Positions 34,023-43,502 are shown, numbered from the stretch's first letter. The stretch: 64,000 bases of DNA from CBIHON01 sp966211965 (GCA_966211965.1 CBIHON010000015.1:1-64000), one strand, 5' to 3'. Program-made: numbers and translations. Notes: generated from the letters alone by a model not told the origin.

Positions 34023-34673
34023 ATGAGCCCCGACCTACGTAAAACCGCATCGGAAGCCCTGCTTCACAAACGCGGCATCCGCCTCAACCTGCAACTCCCG
34101 GAAATCGAAACCAATGAAGAAGTGGTGCTGCGTTCCGGCGACGAACTGCAGAAGCGATTGATCGCCCTCTGGGCCGTCGCCGGCGCGGCCGCCAAGAGGG
34201 ACAAAACATATTTTCGCGATTACACCGTGCACCATAAAATCGAACCATGGTTGTCGGCCAAGGAGCATGCCTTCCTCTTCTGCGATGCGCCGGATGAGCA
34301 GGACATGGTCCAATTCACCTGGAGAGGCGAGGCGCTTTTTTTCCTTGCCTGGTGCGGCGGCCTGGTCAAGTCCATCGCCATTCCTTCCGGTCAATCAAAC
34401 GTCGAGGCCATTCTGGGTTTTTTCCCGCAAGAGATGGAAGAACCACCTCTCGGGTTGAAGAATGCAATCCGGATTCGCTCGAAAGACGCAATCATGGATT
34501 GGGCCGATTTGCTGTATCGCCTGCATTGGGCGGTGCGGCACGCCAGCCTGATCGGCAAACCGTCGCCGGCCGGCCTGAACGGCAGCGTGGTGCGTGAATG
34601 GCATCAGGCGGCGAACTGGATGATCGGGTATGAAGAGGAAGACAATTGGGATCTTGTCGGGACCGATACCTGA
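34023..34673 (+). CDS. DUF4272 protein
   Basis: The 216-residue protein has the DUF4272 look: LHKRGIRLNLQLP near the N-terminus, RLIALWAVAGAA, FTWRGEALFFLAWC, and the C-terminal RLHWAVRHASL and REWHQAANWM. DUF4272 proteins are uncharacterised and sometimes sit in polymorphic-toxin immunity contexts. Here the neighbours (ParA, Mpg) give no hint. The gene is 26 bp from the glycosylase gene and may share its transcript. Confidence 0.75.
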   Translation: MSPDLRKTASEALLHKRGIRLNLQLPEIETNEEVVLRSGDELQKRLIALWAVAGAAAKRDKTYFRDYTVHHKIEPWLSAKEHAFLFCDAPDEQDMVQFTWRGEALFFLAWCGGLVKSIAIPSGQSNVEAILGFFPQEMEEPPLGLKNAIRIRSKDAIMDWADLLYRLHWAVRHASLIGKPSPAGLNGSVVREWHQAANWMIGYEEEDNWDLVGTDT

Positions 34674-34699
34674 ACGCCGCAGCAAGTACCGGATAGCCC

Positions 34700-35251
34700 A
34701 TGCAAAAACTACCGCGCGATTTCTATGCTCGCGATACCGTCTGCGTGGCCGAGGAACTGCTCGGCAAATTGCTGATACGCCGGGTCGATGGCGTGGAGCG
34801 CATCGCCAGGATCGTCGAGGTCGAAGCCTACCTGGGCGCGCATGATCTTGCTGCCCATTCTTCCAAGGGCATCACACCGCGCACAAAAATCATGTACGGC
34901 CCGCCCGGCTATGCCTATGTCTACCTGATCTACGGCATGCATCACTGCATGAACGTGGTCACCGAGCCGGCCGGAAACGGGACCGCAGTCTTGCTCCGCG
35001 CGCTCGAACCGCTCCAGAACGTCTTCAGCAACACGCGTGGCCCGGGCTTGTTATGCAAAGCGATGGGAGTCGACCTGCGTCTGAATGGCCATGACCTTTG
35101 CAGCGAGGATTTTTATATCGCAGCACCGCAGGTAGCGCCGCCCATCGTCGTGGTACGGCGTCCGCGTATCGGGGTCGACTACGCCGGCGAATGGGCAGCC
35201 AAGCCCTTGCGTTTCTATATCGAAGGGAATGCGTTCATCTCTAAGAAATGA
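34700..35251 (+). CDS. 3-methyladenine DNA glycosylase (AAG/MPG family)
   Basis: This 183-residue enzyme is of the AAG (MPG) fold. It begins with LPRDFYARDTVCVAEELLGK (4-23), has the catalytic glutamate segment RIVEVEAYLGAHDLAAHS (36-53), and YGPPGYAYVYLIYGMHHCMN (66-85) and RGPGLLCKAMG. It removes alkylated and deaminated purines in base-excision repair. It is not the AlkA or Tag type. Length is normal; the enzyme should be functional. Confidence 0.92.
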   Translation: MQKLPRDFYARDTVCVAEELLGKLLIRRVDGVERIARIVEVEAYLGAHDLAAHSSKGITPRTKIMYGPPGYAYVYLIYGMHHCMNVVTEPAGNGTAVLLRALEPLQNVFSNTRGPGLLCKAMGVDLRLNGHDLCSEDFYIAAPQVAPPIVVVRRPRIGVDYAGEWAAKPLRFYIEGNAFISKK

Positions 35252-35645
35252 ATCGACTCCTCGGGAAAATCCCGGCGGGGAAAGTGATTTCCGCGGCGTG
35301 ACGGTGAATACACGGGCATTCAAAGCAGGATGAGGCCGACGTAATTGATTTAGAGCATTTTTAGCCTGACCGTACGGGCCAATCTCAGGCCTCCAGTGCT
35401 CGGCGTACGCCTGTACGCGTCCGCTCCTCGGCCTGACCTTGACTCCGCACGGTCAGGCTAAAAATGCTCTAGTGCGTCAAGTAGTCCATCATTGCGCACG
35501 CTTGTTTCCCCGATATTGCAATAAAATTCATGTTACCAAAGAACTACTTGCAATTCCGGGAGTCAGAAATTCCCGCAGACTTTGCTTCTCGGATCTTCCT
35601 GGCAACTTTTTTCATCATCGTTATAGTTATAAATAAGGATTGTTC
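35252..35645. other. Intergenic region with repeat copy 3
   Basis: The 394-bp space holds the inverted copy of the 121-bp element. The AT-rich stretch 35505-35640 should contain the FKBP promoter. No gene is seen. Confidence 0.5.
35351..35471. repeat. 121-bp inverted-repeat element, copy 3 (inverted)
   Basis: The same element as at 13203-13323, but in reverse orientation: the internal CGTACGCCTGTACGCGTCCG is the complement of the other copies. The bounds are again TAGAGCATTTTTAGCC and its complement. Identity to copy 1 is very high by eye, which suggests recent spread or ongoing gene conversion. Confidence 0.85.
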
Positions 35646-36161
35646 ATGAAATATGTTTTTGCTTTATTGGCGCTGGCTTCACTTTCCGCCCACGCAGCTG
35701 AACCCTCCAAGCCGGAAGCAAGTGCCCCGGCCGCTACGGCATCCGTGCTGAAACTCTCGCCGAAGGAGCCATTGCCCAAGGTCGTCAAGGAATTGACCAT
35801 CATCGATCGGGAGGAAGGTGCTGCCGGCGGCAAAGCCGTTTCATCCGGCAACCCGGTGCTGGTGCATTACACCGGCTGGTTATACGATCCTTCCAAGCCG
35901 GATGGGAAGGGTGCCCAGTTTGACAGCTCACGCGGCAAGCCGACCCCATTCGGATTCATTCTCGGTGCAGGCAGGGTGATTCAGGGATGGGATAAAGGTA
36001 TCGTCGGCATGAAGGCCAAGGGACAACGCACACTCATCATTCCTCCGGCAATGGCCTATGGCGAAGCCGGCGCGCCGCCGAAGATTCCGGCCAACTCCAC
36101 CCTGATTTTCGATGTGGAACTGGTGCAAATCATCGGCGAAGGCGCTGCCACATTGCGCTGA
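35646..36161 (+). CDS. FKBP-type peptidyl-prolyl isomerase, exported
   Basis: The 171-residue protein has a short signal peptide (KYVFALLALASLSAHA) and an Ala/Pro spacer, then a complete FKBP domain: VLVHYTGWLYDPS, FDSSRGKPTPFGFILGAGRVI, GWDKGIVGMKAKGQRTLIIPP, AMAYGE and NSTLIFDVELVQI. These are the pocket residues of the FkpA/SlyD-unlike one-domain FKBPs. It assists folding in the periplasm. A TAAGGA ribosome site precedes the ATG at 35646. Confidence 0.9.
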   Translation: MKYVFALLALASLSAHAAEPSKPEASAPAATASVLKLSPKEPLPKVVKELTIIDREEGAAGGKAVSSGNPVLVHYTGWLYDPSKPDGKGAQFDSSRGKPTPFGFILGAGRVIQGWDKGIVGMKAKGQRTLIIPPAMAYGEAGAPPKIPANSTLIFDVELVQIIGEGAATLR

Positions 36162-36244
36162 TATCTTTGCATATTGTTAGTAGTTGCGGCAAAGAATGCT
36201 TCTTGTCCCCGGCACGCCAGCTACTTAACGATGTTTAACAGAAA

Positions 36245-36262
36245 ATCTCATGATTATGGGAT
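36245..36262. promoter_or_regulatory. Palindrome related to copy A, copy B
   Basis: ATCTCATG-AT-TATGGGAT, a two-mismatch version of the ATCCCATG-N2-CATGGGAT palindrome at 29049. It stands 119 bp upstream of the small protein gene at 36382. Confidence 0.45.
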
Positions 36263-36381
36263 GGCATGGACCTTCCCATTATTCGATCATGGAGGGAATG
36301 CAATTTCGGCAAGTTTTGGTCTGGCGACTGGACTGTCATGCATTTTCCCGATTAAATGATCGTTGCGGCAGGAGCAGTCAG

Positions 36382-36678
36382 ATGGAAATATTTCTGGTTA
36401 TTACAAGCTCGGAAAAGGGGCAGGACGAATGCGTTTTTTCGTCCCCCAAGGCGGCGTTTTCGTATGCCAGAAATTGCGAGCGTGCGGACCGGCATGAAAT
36501 CTTTGAAATGCCGGTGATAGGGGAATTGGAAGATCCCGCAGCGGTGTACACGGTAAGCTGGCATGACAGAACCGATGACACGCAAAATATTGAAAGCATC
36601 TTCGGCAATTACCTGGAAGCCAAGCGTGCCGTGGGCAACCAGGGACGGGTGCTGCGGCGCGAGATCCGATCTATGTAA
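36382..36678 (+). CDS. Small protein of unknown function
   Basis: The 98-residue product begins MEIFLVITSSEKGQ, with AGGAG eight bases before the ATG. It has a mixed alpha/beta pattern (ECVFSSPKAAFSYARNCE, VYTVSWHDRTDDTQNIESIF) and no signal peptide. A longer frame from 36250 lacks a ribosome site. The family is not recognised. Confidence 0.55.
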   Translation: MEIFLVITSSEKGQDECVFSSPKAAFSYARNCERADRHEIFEMPVIGELEDPAAVYTVSWHDRTDDTQNIESIFGNYLEAKRAVGNQGRVLRREIRSM

Positions 36679-36844
36679 CTCCCGCACTTTTGCTTGGCAA
36701 CGTGGTCGGTCTGTCAATTATTACAGCCGAAAATTTTTCCTTACAATTTCCCGCTCACCTGACATCGCTTTGTAATAGGTCTTGCGCAAGATGACGAACA
36801 GCCGCATCACTCTTGATGCGGTTCAACCTACCAGGGAGTTCATC

Positions 36845-37357
36845 ATGCAAGCACGCAAACTATTCGTTTTCGCCTCTGCCCTCATCACCCTCGGCATGCT
36901 GCCGCCAGCTCAGGCGGCCTCCAATCCTTTTGAAAAAAATATCGACATCACGCTGCCCTGCCCATTCGGCGGCAGCACCACTATCCTCGGCAGCTGGGAT
37001 AAGGTCAGCGGTGCCTTCGCGGTGGATGTCACGGCCAATGCGTGCAAAATGCTCAACCAGACGGTGCGCAACGGCAAGGCAACATTGGACGGCTCCCTGA
37101 AGCACAAAGCCGGCTCCATGACTCAATACGACCTGCTGACGGTCGGGCACATCGACAGCCGGGTCGACGCCGGCAATGCCAGCAGCGGCGGCGTGGTGTG
37201 CGATACCTCATCCAGCGGTGTGTTCGACAATGAAAAGATGAGCTTCACAGGCAAGAATTCGGTGAATTGCTCGGGCACTTTCGATGGCGACGGCAACGCG
37301 ATGAGCAAGGCGAGCGAACTCATCAAGCAGATTCTTGCGGCATTGACCTCACAGTAG
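36845..37357 (+). CDS. Exported protein of unknown function
   Basis: The 170-residue precursor has a clear signal peptide (RKLFVFASALITLGMLPPAQAA). The mature part is Ser/Thr/Gly/Asn-rich and beta-like, with four cysteines (LPCPFGGST, ANACKML, VVCDTSSS, VNCSGTF) that could form two disulfides. It has an AGGGAG ribosome site. It looks like a small periplasmic or outer-surface protein without recognised family. Confidence 0.65.
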   Translation: MQARKLFVFASALITLGMLPPAQAASNPFEKNIDITLPCPFGGSTTILGSWDKVSGAFAVDVTANACKMLNQTVRNGKATLDGSLKHKAGSMTQYDLLTVGHIDSRVDAGNASSGGVVCDTSSSGVFDNEKMSFTGKNSVNCSGTFDGDGNAMSKASELIKQILAALTSQ

Positions 37358-37418
37358 CGAGTCAGGGGCGGCAATGCGGCATGCCGGTCGCTCGATATTT
37401 CCATAACTTGTAACATTC

Positions 37419-37452
37419 CCGTGTCGTGCCGGCTTTCGCCGGGACGACACGG
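37419..37452. terminator. Long GC-rich hairpin between convergent genes
   Basis: CCGTGTCGT-G-CCGGC pairs with GCCGG-G-ACGACACGG around a TTTC loop, a 14-bp stem with one mismatch. It lies between the ends of the converging genes at 37357 and 37460. AAAAA follows on the plus strand, which would be TTTTT on the minus strand before the hairpin, so it is not a textbook terminator, but its place suggests bidirectional termination. Confidence 0.5.
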
Positions 37453-37459
37453 AAAAACG

Positions 37460-38866
37460 TCATTGGCGAATACTAACAGTCTGCCGCTTCCAAGCCGGGT
37501 CTTGCCAACGGTAAAACGTGCTTAAGGAATCCGGCTTGTCCGCAGCCTTTTCCACTTCCAGATTATCTAACCGTATGATTTCGAAACTGCGCTTGTAGCG
37601 GCCATCGACCCGGGCTTCGCGAGCGGCCAGGATTTTGGCGGCGCCGGGTATCCAGCCGGCGAATTCGACATAACCGATGTCGGGGCCGTTGACGGTCGGC
37701 GGCAATACGTCAATGCTCCAGGCGCCGCCGGTTTGATGAAACACCCATAATTCGCGCCAGGTGTCGAGCGGTTGGACCGCCAGTGCCAGCGCAGTTTTTT
37801 GCGCATTGGCGCGCGCCGATGCAGTCCACACCACGCCGTAGGTGCAGCGCTTGGCCAGCGGTGCATTCCGGTCGTGCTTGGCATCGACCAGCGCCACGCA
37901 TGTCTCGCCGGGCTGGCCTGCGGTAGCGACAACCGCGAGGCCGCTGTCTGCAGGCGGCGCCGGTTCGGCAGCCCAGCGCGAGGCGCCGACGCGCACTGCA
38001 GCATCGGCGTAGGCAGCGGCATCTTCTTCAGCAAGCTCGGCCTTGTTGACCGCGATCAGTTCTTGCAGCGCGCGGTTGGCCGCTTCCCGAAATGCTTCGC
38101 CGCGCCGCGCGCGCTGGAAGGCGATGCCGGCCCACACACCGGCACGGCGCAAGCGAATCCGGTTCTTCATGAAATCCGGCAAGTTCGTCAATTCGACCCG
38201 ATCCAGGACTTCGGCGCGCCAGGTATCCAGGCTGCCGCGTTCGACCGGACGCAAGTTCGGGTCAACGCATTCCTGGCGGGTCAAGGCCAGCGCCGCCCGG
38301 GCGCGCTGCTCGTCGGTCGATGACAGCGCGAGCACACGGCGGAAGGCTTCGCCGTTGTAGCAAAGCTGCATGCGCCCGTCACGCTCAAACCCTTGCATGG
38401 TCACGCCATAGCCGGCGGCGACTTCCAAGTGGGCGGCCAGCACCGGATCGTTCGGCTTTGCCGAACGTGAAGAAGCCCGGCGCGCCAAGCGGTCGGCCAT
38501 GCTGCCGAGCGCGTCGAAAGGCTCCGGGCCGATGGCCTCGGCCGGTGCCGCTTTCAGGAAGGCTGCGGCATAGCTGATGCCCAGGCTTTCCGCACCCGGG
38601 GTGTCGCGCAGGAAGCGCACCACCGACAACAGCTCCGGTGCATCGGCTGGCTTGAGGCTGTGAGTGCGGACTTGCGAGGCGCGGATATAACCGCCGCGCT
38701 CGCGGCGGTGATCGTACACCTGCAGATAACCCATTTTTTCACTCCGGACTTCCAGGCTGTCCCCTTGCCAGAGCACGACTTGCTGCTGGGCCGATTCGCG
38801 CGGCGCAGCGCGCAACGCGGCCTGATCCTGAGTGACGATGGCGACCAATGCGAGAGCGGCGAGCAT
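37460..38866 (-). CDS. Exported SH3-like protein linked to an SPFH protein
   Basis: The 468-residue protein has a short hydrophobic N-terminus (MLAALALVAIVTQDQA), then an SH3b-like region (VLWQGDSLEVRSEKMGYL, VYDHRRERGGYIRASQV; residues 29-67) and a long alpha-helical middle rich in Arg/Ala (AFQRARRGEAFREAANR). The C-terminal third is beta-like (TCVALVDAKHDRN, YGVVWTASAR, WVFHQTGGAWSIDVLPPT). It starts two bases after the SPFH gene's stop codon, which argues for a joint function. The family is not recognised. Confidence 0.7.
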   Translation of the reverse strand: MLAALALVAIVTQDQAALRAAPRESAQQQVVLWQGDSLEVRSEKMGYLQVYDHRRERGGYIRASQVRTHSLKPADAPELLSVVRFLRDTPGAESLGISYAAAFLKAAPAEAIGPEPFDALGSMADRLARRASSRSAKPNDPVLAAHLEVAAGYGVTMQGFERDGRMQLCYNGEAFRRVLALSSTDEQRARAALALTRQECVDPNLRPVERGSLDTWRAEVLDRVELTNLPDFMKNRIRLRRAGVWAGIAFQRARRGEAFREAANRALQELIAVNKAELAEEDAAAYADAAVRVGASRWAAEPAPPADSGLAVVATAGQPGETCVALVDAKHDRNAPLAKRCTYGVVWTASARANAQKTALALAVQPLDTWRELWVFHQTGGAWSIDVLPPTVNGPDIGYVEFAGWIPGAAKILAAREARVDGRYKRSFEIIRLDNLEVEKAADKPDSLSTFYRWQDPAWKRQTVSIRQ

Positions 38867-38868
38867 GG

Positions 38869-40155
38869 TTATTTGCCCTCTTCAGTACCTGGCTCGGCCG
38901 GCGCTGCATCCTGTTCCTGCGCCGGTTTCGCGGAGCGTGCCGCGCGCTGTTGCGCCGCTCCCAGCAAAGCCGAGCCGATGAATCCGCCATCCGAGGGCGG
39001 CGGCGCAATGATCACCGAAACCTTATCGGACAGCTTGTCGGCCATCGTCTTCTGGATCAATAAAGGATTCTTCGAAATCAGCGCACCGTCGCGTTCGAGT
39101 TGTGCGCTTGCCACCTTGCCGACCAGTTCCAGGCGATAGGCCTCGGCGTCGGCCAGCTTGTGGCGCGAATCGGCTTCGCCGGCTGCTTCGATACGGCGTG
39201 CCTGGGCGGCACCTTCGGCGGTCTTGATGCGGGCGCCCTTCTCTGCTTCGGCTTCGAACTGGCGTTGCTCGATTTGTTTTTGCTTGAACGGCAGCACATG
39301 TTTCATCGCTTCTTCCTGCGCTCTGGCGGCGATGATCTGCTCATTGCCGGCGGCTTGCGCGGATTTTTCGCGCTTGATCCTGTCGGCCTCGGCTTCCAGT
39401 TCGGTTTGCTTGACCTGTTTCTCCTTCAGTTCCAGCGTGAAGCGCATCTTTTCGGTTTCCAATTCTTCGGCCAGCAGCTTTTCCATGCCGGCGCGGTAGT
39501 CGGATGGCAGGTCGACTTTGCCCATCATTACCGAGCGCAGCAGGATGCCGTCGGCGGCCAATCGGGGCTTGAGTTCGGCTTCGATGGTTTGCTGGATTTC
39601 CTGGCGCTTGGACGAGAAGATTTCACGGACTGTGTAGCGGGTGAAGGCTTTGTAAATCACGCCTTGCACCAGCGGCTCGACGATTTCCCCATTGATGTCT
39701 TGCGGCAGGTTTTTCGACATGCTGCCGATTCGGGCCGGGTCGAGTGCGTAGCGTATCGTCAGGTCCACCCCCAGCGAGAGCCCTTCGACCGACTGGAACG
39801 GTGCTTCGCCGTTGGCCTTGCTGCTGCGTATCGGACGGTACAATTGGTCGACCAGCAAGTAGTGCCGCATCTCGTGCAAGCCGGGCAGTACCAGCGCCAC
39901 GCCGTTGCGGAACTCGGTCGTGCTGCCGGTCAGGCGATTGATCCTGACGCCGACTTCGCCGCGTCCCATGGTCTGGAGCGGCGGATGGGCGAACAAGATA
40001 TAACCGCCGGCGCCGAGCAGTGCCAGCAGGATCAACAGGTTGCGGGCGCGGCCAAAACCGGTCCAGGCCCGGTCCAGCACGAAGCGCAAGCCGGTAGCAC
40101 TGTTTATCACTGATGCACGTACAGCCTGCATCATCAACTTCATCCGCTCAGACAT
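38869..40155 (-). CDS. SPFH/band 7 domain membrane protein
   Basis: The 428-residue protein has one N-terminal membrane helix (NLLILLALLGAGGYILFA), an SPFH (stomatin/prohibitin/HflK) domain with VGVRINRLTGSTTEF, LSLGVDLTIRYAL, FTRYTVREIFSSKRQEI and VDLPSDYRAGMEKL, then a long coiled-coil region rich in E, K, A and Q (KEKQVKQTELEAEADRIKRE) and an Ala/Pro tail. SPFH proteins form ring scaffolds in microdomains and regulate proteases or ion flux. The start at 40155 was selected because GGAGGA precedes it. It is divergent from the two-component genes and paired with the SH3-like protein. Confidence 0.85.
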   Translation of the reverse strand: MSERMKLMMQAVRASVINSATGLRFVLDRAWTGFGRARNLLILLALLGAGGYILFAHPPLQTMGRGEVGVRINRLTGSTTEFRNGVALVLPGLHEMRHYLLVDQLYRPIRSSKANGEAPFQSVEGLSLGVDLTIRYALDPARIGSMSKNLPQDINGEIVEPLVQGVIYKAFTRYTVREIFSSKRQEIQQTIEAELKPRLAADGILLRSVMMGKVDLPSDYRAGMEKLLAEELETEKMRFTLELKEKQVKQTELEAEADRIKREKSAQAAGNEQIIAARAQEEAMKHVLPFKQKQIEQRQFEAEAEKGARIKTAEGAAQARRIEAAGEADSRHKLADAEAYRLELVGKVASAQLERDGALISKNPLLIQKTMADKLSDKVSVIIAPPPSDGGFIGSALLGAAQQRAARSAKPAQEQDAAPAEPGTEEGK

Positions 40156-40424
40156 GAAATCCTCCATTGTTTTTTCGATTGTGGGAGCGGCCTGGTTCGC
40201 CGCCGCGAGAAGGACGGGTATTGCATTCCCTCTGGAAAGCATGGTGCCCGTCATGCCGCGGAGCTAACAATGGGCGGGCCGGGCCAGAATCATCACTGCG
40301 GCGCGGCACTTGTTCCGGTATGGGAGGATCCGGTAAGCGGCGTGAAGAAACGCTCACGCCAGCCTTATGACTTTTCGCCGGAAACCGGGGATACTGGGGC
40401 CATGTAAAAAGCGCCGGAGAAAAA

Positions 40425-41150
40425 ATGCTAAAGGTAGCGGTGATCGAGGACGACGTCCCGACCAGTAATCAGCTCAAAGGCTGGATCGAATCCGCCAAGC
40501 CCGGCATCCGGGTCGAACAGTGGTTTACACGCGACGATGCCGAAGCGGCCATCGCGCGCGAAGTCTACGACCTGGTGGTGCTGGATATCGAACTTGGACG
40601 CGAGCGCCATGCCGGCGTCGCCATCATCAATGCGATCAACAAAAGCCAGGGCACGCCGGTGCTGGTGGTGTCGGCCATGCCGGCGACCATTTACCGCAGC
40701 ATCATGAAAGCCTTGGATGCCTGGGATTACCTGCAAAAAGCGACCTTCGAAGAAGCCGATTTCATCGACACCTTTCTGGAAATTCTGCGCGCGGCCAAAG
40801 ACCGGCACAACGGCAAGGACAGCATGCCCGCCGCCACCGGAAACGAATTGTCGATCGACCCGCTGCGTCAGCGCACCCCGATCTGGCGCGGCCAGAAAAT
40901 CAATTTGCCCTTGACCGCGCAAAGAATACTGGCGGCGCTCTACGCCAATCGCGGACAAGTGGTGTCGTATGAAGACCTGTTCCAGGTAGTTAAGAGCGGA
41001 CGCAACCGCGACAATATCCGCAAGCACGTCAGCACCATCCGGGACGCATTTCGCGAAGCCGACCCGCAATTCGACCGGATCGAGAATGTGCCGATGCGCG
41101 GCTTCCGCTGGACCGATCAGATCGCCAATCCCGGGCGCGGGGAAAGATGA
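40425..41150 (+). CDS. Response regulator with winged-helix output
   Basis: The 241-residue protein has an N-terminal receiver (VAVIEDDVP, LVVLDIELGRERH with the phosphoacceptor Asp near residue 52, VLVVSAMPATIY, and an atypical LQKATFEE where a Lys-Pro pair is usual) and a C-terminal winged HTH (LTAQRILAALYANRGQVVSYEDLF, KHVSTIRDAF, VPMRGFRW). It overlaps the sensor kinase gene by ATGA. The receiver is somewhat divergent, lacking the canonical K-P, but the Asp is present. Confidence 0.84.
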   Translation: MLKVAVIEDDVPTSNQLKGWIESAKPGIRVEQWFTRDDAEAAIAREVYDLVVLDIELGRERHAGVAIINAINKSQGTPVLVVSAMPATIYRSIMKALDAWDYLQKATFEEADFIDTFLEILRAAKDRHNGKDSMPAATGNELSIDPLRQRTPIWRGQKINLPLTAQRILAALYANRGQVVSYEDLFQVVKSGRNRDNIRKHVSTIRDAFREADPQFDRIENVPMRGFRWTDQIANPGRGER

Positions 41151-43213
41151 AAATCGGCTTGCCGCGCATTGCGGTCTTTCGCCTCCGGCTTCTGTTCCGC
41201 GGCGCCTTTCTGTTGCTGGCCGCAGCCACGGTTTCGCTTGCGCTGTTCGTGCTGCAGCAGGAAAAACAATTGAGCTACAAGAATTACCAGCACAGCTTTC
41301 GCAAGACCAAGGAACAGATTTCCGCCACGCTGCGCCATCCGGCCGGCCAGCTTGCCTTGCTTAATCCGCATACCAAGAGCGACAGCATCACTCCGCTGCA
41401 TCCGGTGTTGCTGCCCTTTTCCGCCATCGATTTCGACGACCGCGGCAAAGTGCAGCAAGCGGCGGAAATGTCCGGCTGCCTGGTGCAGTACAAGAACCAG
41501 GGCGCGCTGTGTGTCGCCATCGGCAACAATCCCTGGGCCGGCGGATTCATTTACGTGATCGGCAGTTTCGTCAGCGATGGCCTGATGCCGCATCCGCGCG
41601 GCGCACTTGACCTGGATCAGGCGCATCGCGTCAGGGTTGCAGTGGAAATACGGGGCCAGACCTATCGCTGGATCGCACCTTTCGAGACAACCGGCGACGC
41701 TGCAGCGGCACGCGGCCGCCTGACCGGCTTCGTCGACAGCGGCAATGACCGGTCCGACGCCAGGCCAGTCAAGGAATTCCGCGGCTGGGTCTGGCAAAAC
41801 GCACGCTGCATCAAGCCGGAACTGGACGACACCGAGGGCGGCTGCGCGAAAAATTCCTTCTTTTCGATGCGCTTGCCGGTCGGTGTCCTGCAAGACGAGC
41901 TGTTTCAAAAAAAGCGGCCCGTATGGCCCCCCACGGACCTGGACCGCATCCAGGTGCATATCGAAGTCTTGCCGCCGGGTGATGGTCCGGCCCTGCTCGA
42001 CAGCAATAACGACAGCGCCCTGGCGCCCTTCTCGATCAGCGACCTCAAGCCTTTGCTGTTACCTGGTGAAACGCTGCGCATCCGGAAAAAATCCGCAGCA
42101 GCCGGCAGCGACCTGATCAGTCTGGCTGGCGTGGAAGACCATCCGGATGATTCCTGGTGGTTCCTGACCCGCCTGATCGGGCGTTTGCCGGTGGACGAAT
42201 ACGACTCCGCGCTCGAAGCCAGGGAAGAGATCGCCACCCCGGTCGGAACGTATGAAGTGATCCTGCGCGGCGATGTGCGCAGCGTCAGCAAGAGCTTGAG
42301 CGTAGTAGCGACCCGGGTCTCGTGGTTCGTGGTGGCGATGCTGCTGGCGATTTTTCTGGTCTGGTTCGTGATCGAGATCAGGATCATCCGGCGTATCGCA
42401 GTGCTGACCAGGCGCGCTGCCTCGGTTTCAAAGACCGTGAAAGGCACCGGTGGCCTCGATGATTTCGACCTGTCCGACATGCGCGGGGTGGACGAACTGG
42501 GCGTGCTGGCGAGTTGCCTGCACGACTTGCTGCGGCGGGTGAAGGAAGACGTGGAAAGGGAAGGCATACGCGCCGAACAGGAAAAGGAAATGTGGCACGC
42601 TGTCGGCCACGAGATCATGTCGCCCCTGCAGTCGCTGATGGCCTTGCACGGCGCATCGGACGACCCGAGCAGCCGCTATATCAACCGCATGCAGCAGGCG
42701 ATCCGCGTGCTGTACGGCAGCGCGTCGCCGAGCGAAGCTTTCCAGTCCACCGTGCTGCAGGTCACCGCCATCGACATCAACGCCTTCCTGAAAAACGTCG
42801 CCGGCAACGCGCCCTGCGTCGGGATTGAGAACGTATTGTTCACCGGCGAGGAAAGACCTGTGATGGTGCGGGCCGATGACTATTCACTGGAAGACGTCGT
42901 CACGCATGTCTTGCGCAATGCCGATCGGTATAGGAATGCAGGTACGGCGATTTCAATCAGCTTGAAATCGAGCGAAACCGCCGCCTCCATCACCATCCAT
43001 AATCAGGGTCCGAATATTCCGGAAGATTTGATCGACAAGATTTTCGAATACGGCGTGTCCGATCAGCAGGATGCGGGAGCCAACGGCAATCGGGGACAGG
43101 GCTTGTTTGTTGCGAAGACCTATATGGCGAAAATGGGGGGCACCATCGCTGTTCACAACGTCGCGGACGGAGTCAGTTTCGTGCTGAGTCTGCAGCGGGT
43201 GACGGGGCAGTAG
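41147..43213 (+). CDS. Sensor histidine kinase with large periplasmic domain
   Basis: The 688-residue kinase has an N-terminal membrane helix (FLLLAAATVSLALFVL), a periplasmic domain of about 350 residues (35-385) with internal cysteines (MSGCLVQYKN, NARCIKPEL), a second helix (SWFVVAMLLAIFLVWFVI), a HAMP-like linker, the H-box WHAVGHEIMSPLQSL, then a weak N-box (THVLRNADRYRN) and G-boxes HNQGPNIPEDL and GNRGQGLFVAKTYM. The H-box has Glu-Ile-Met where Glu-Leu-Arg is usual. It is coupled to the regulator just upstream. The big sensor is unlike the CusS-type kinase at 11.1 kb; its ligand may relate to the divergent SPFH/SH3 envelope operon. Confidence 0.83.
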   Translation: MKIGLPRIAVFRLRLLFRGAFLLLAAATVSLALFVLQQEKQLSYKNYQHSFRKTKEQISATLRHPAGQLALLNPHTKSDSITPLHPVLLPFSAIDFDDRGKVQQAAEMSGCLVQYKNQGALCVAIGNNPWAGGFIYVIGSFVSDGLMPHPRGALDLDQAHRVRVAVEIRGQTYRWIAPFETTGDAAAARGRLTGFVDSGNDRSDARPVKEFRGWVWQNARCIKPELDDTEGGCAKNSFFSMRLPVGVLQDELFQKKRPVWPPTDLDRIQVHIEVLPPGDGPALLDSNNDSALAPFSISDLKPLLLPGETLRIRKKSAAAGSDLISLAGVEDHPDDSWWFLTRLIGRLPVDEYDSALEAREEIATPVGTYEVILRGDVRSVSKSLSVVATRVSWFVVAMLLAIFLVWFVIEIRIIRRIAVLTRRAASVSKTVKGTGGLDDFDLSDMRGVDELGVLASCLHDLLRRVKEDVEREGIRAEQEKEMWHAVGHEIMSPLQSLMALHGASDDPSSRYINRMQQAIRVLYGSASPSEAFQSTVLQVTAIDINAFLKNVAGNAPCVGIENVLFTGEERPVMVRADDYSLEDVVTHVLRNADRYRNAGTAISISLKSSETAASITIHNQGPNIPEDLIDKIFEYGVSDQQDAGANGNRGQGLFVAKTYMAKMGGTIAVHNVADGVSFVLSLQRVTGQ

Positions 43214-43297
43214 CAAGGGTCTTTATCCGCCGCCTTTTCAGGTACATGGAAAGCGCGGCTATGCGGGAGCATCTATCTAGCAGGCCGTACGTGCTCA

Positions 43298-43319
43298 AGC
43301 AGGCCTCGCCCTGCCTGCT
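43298..43319 (+). terminator. Probable terminator of the two-component operon
   Basis: AGCAGGC and GCCTGCT form a 7-bp GC-rich stem around CTCGCCCT, followed by a T-rich run (GCTATTTCGATTATTTCGTTTTT). It lies 85 bases past the kinase stop. Confidence 0.5.
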
Positions 43320-43502
43320 GCTATTTCGATTATTTCGTTTTTAAAAAATAGTTGGTTGATAAGTAAATTAATTGTAAAATTCGCAAGTTTTTCAATTTAT
43401 CTTTCTTGAATTGAAGAATGAAAACGCGAAACACCAACCAATTTTGATTGATCACTTTCTTAAAAATGTATCCATCACCTATTAAATCAGGAAAAATCGA
43501 TT

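Noticed and set aside
37419..37452. Hairpin as a riboswitch
   Set aside because: It lies between converging gene ends, not in a 5' leader, and has no recognised aptamer pattern.
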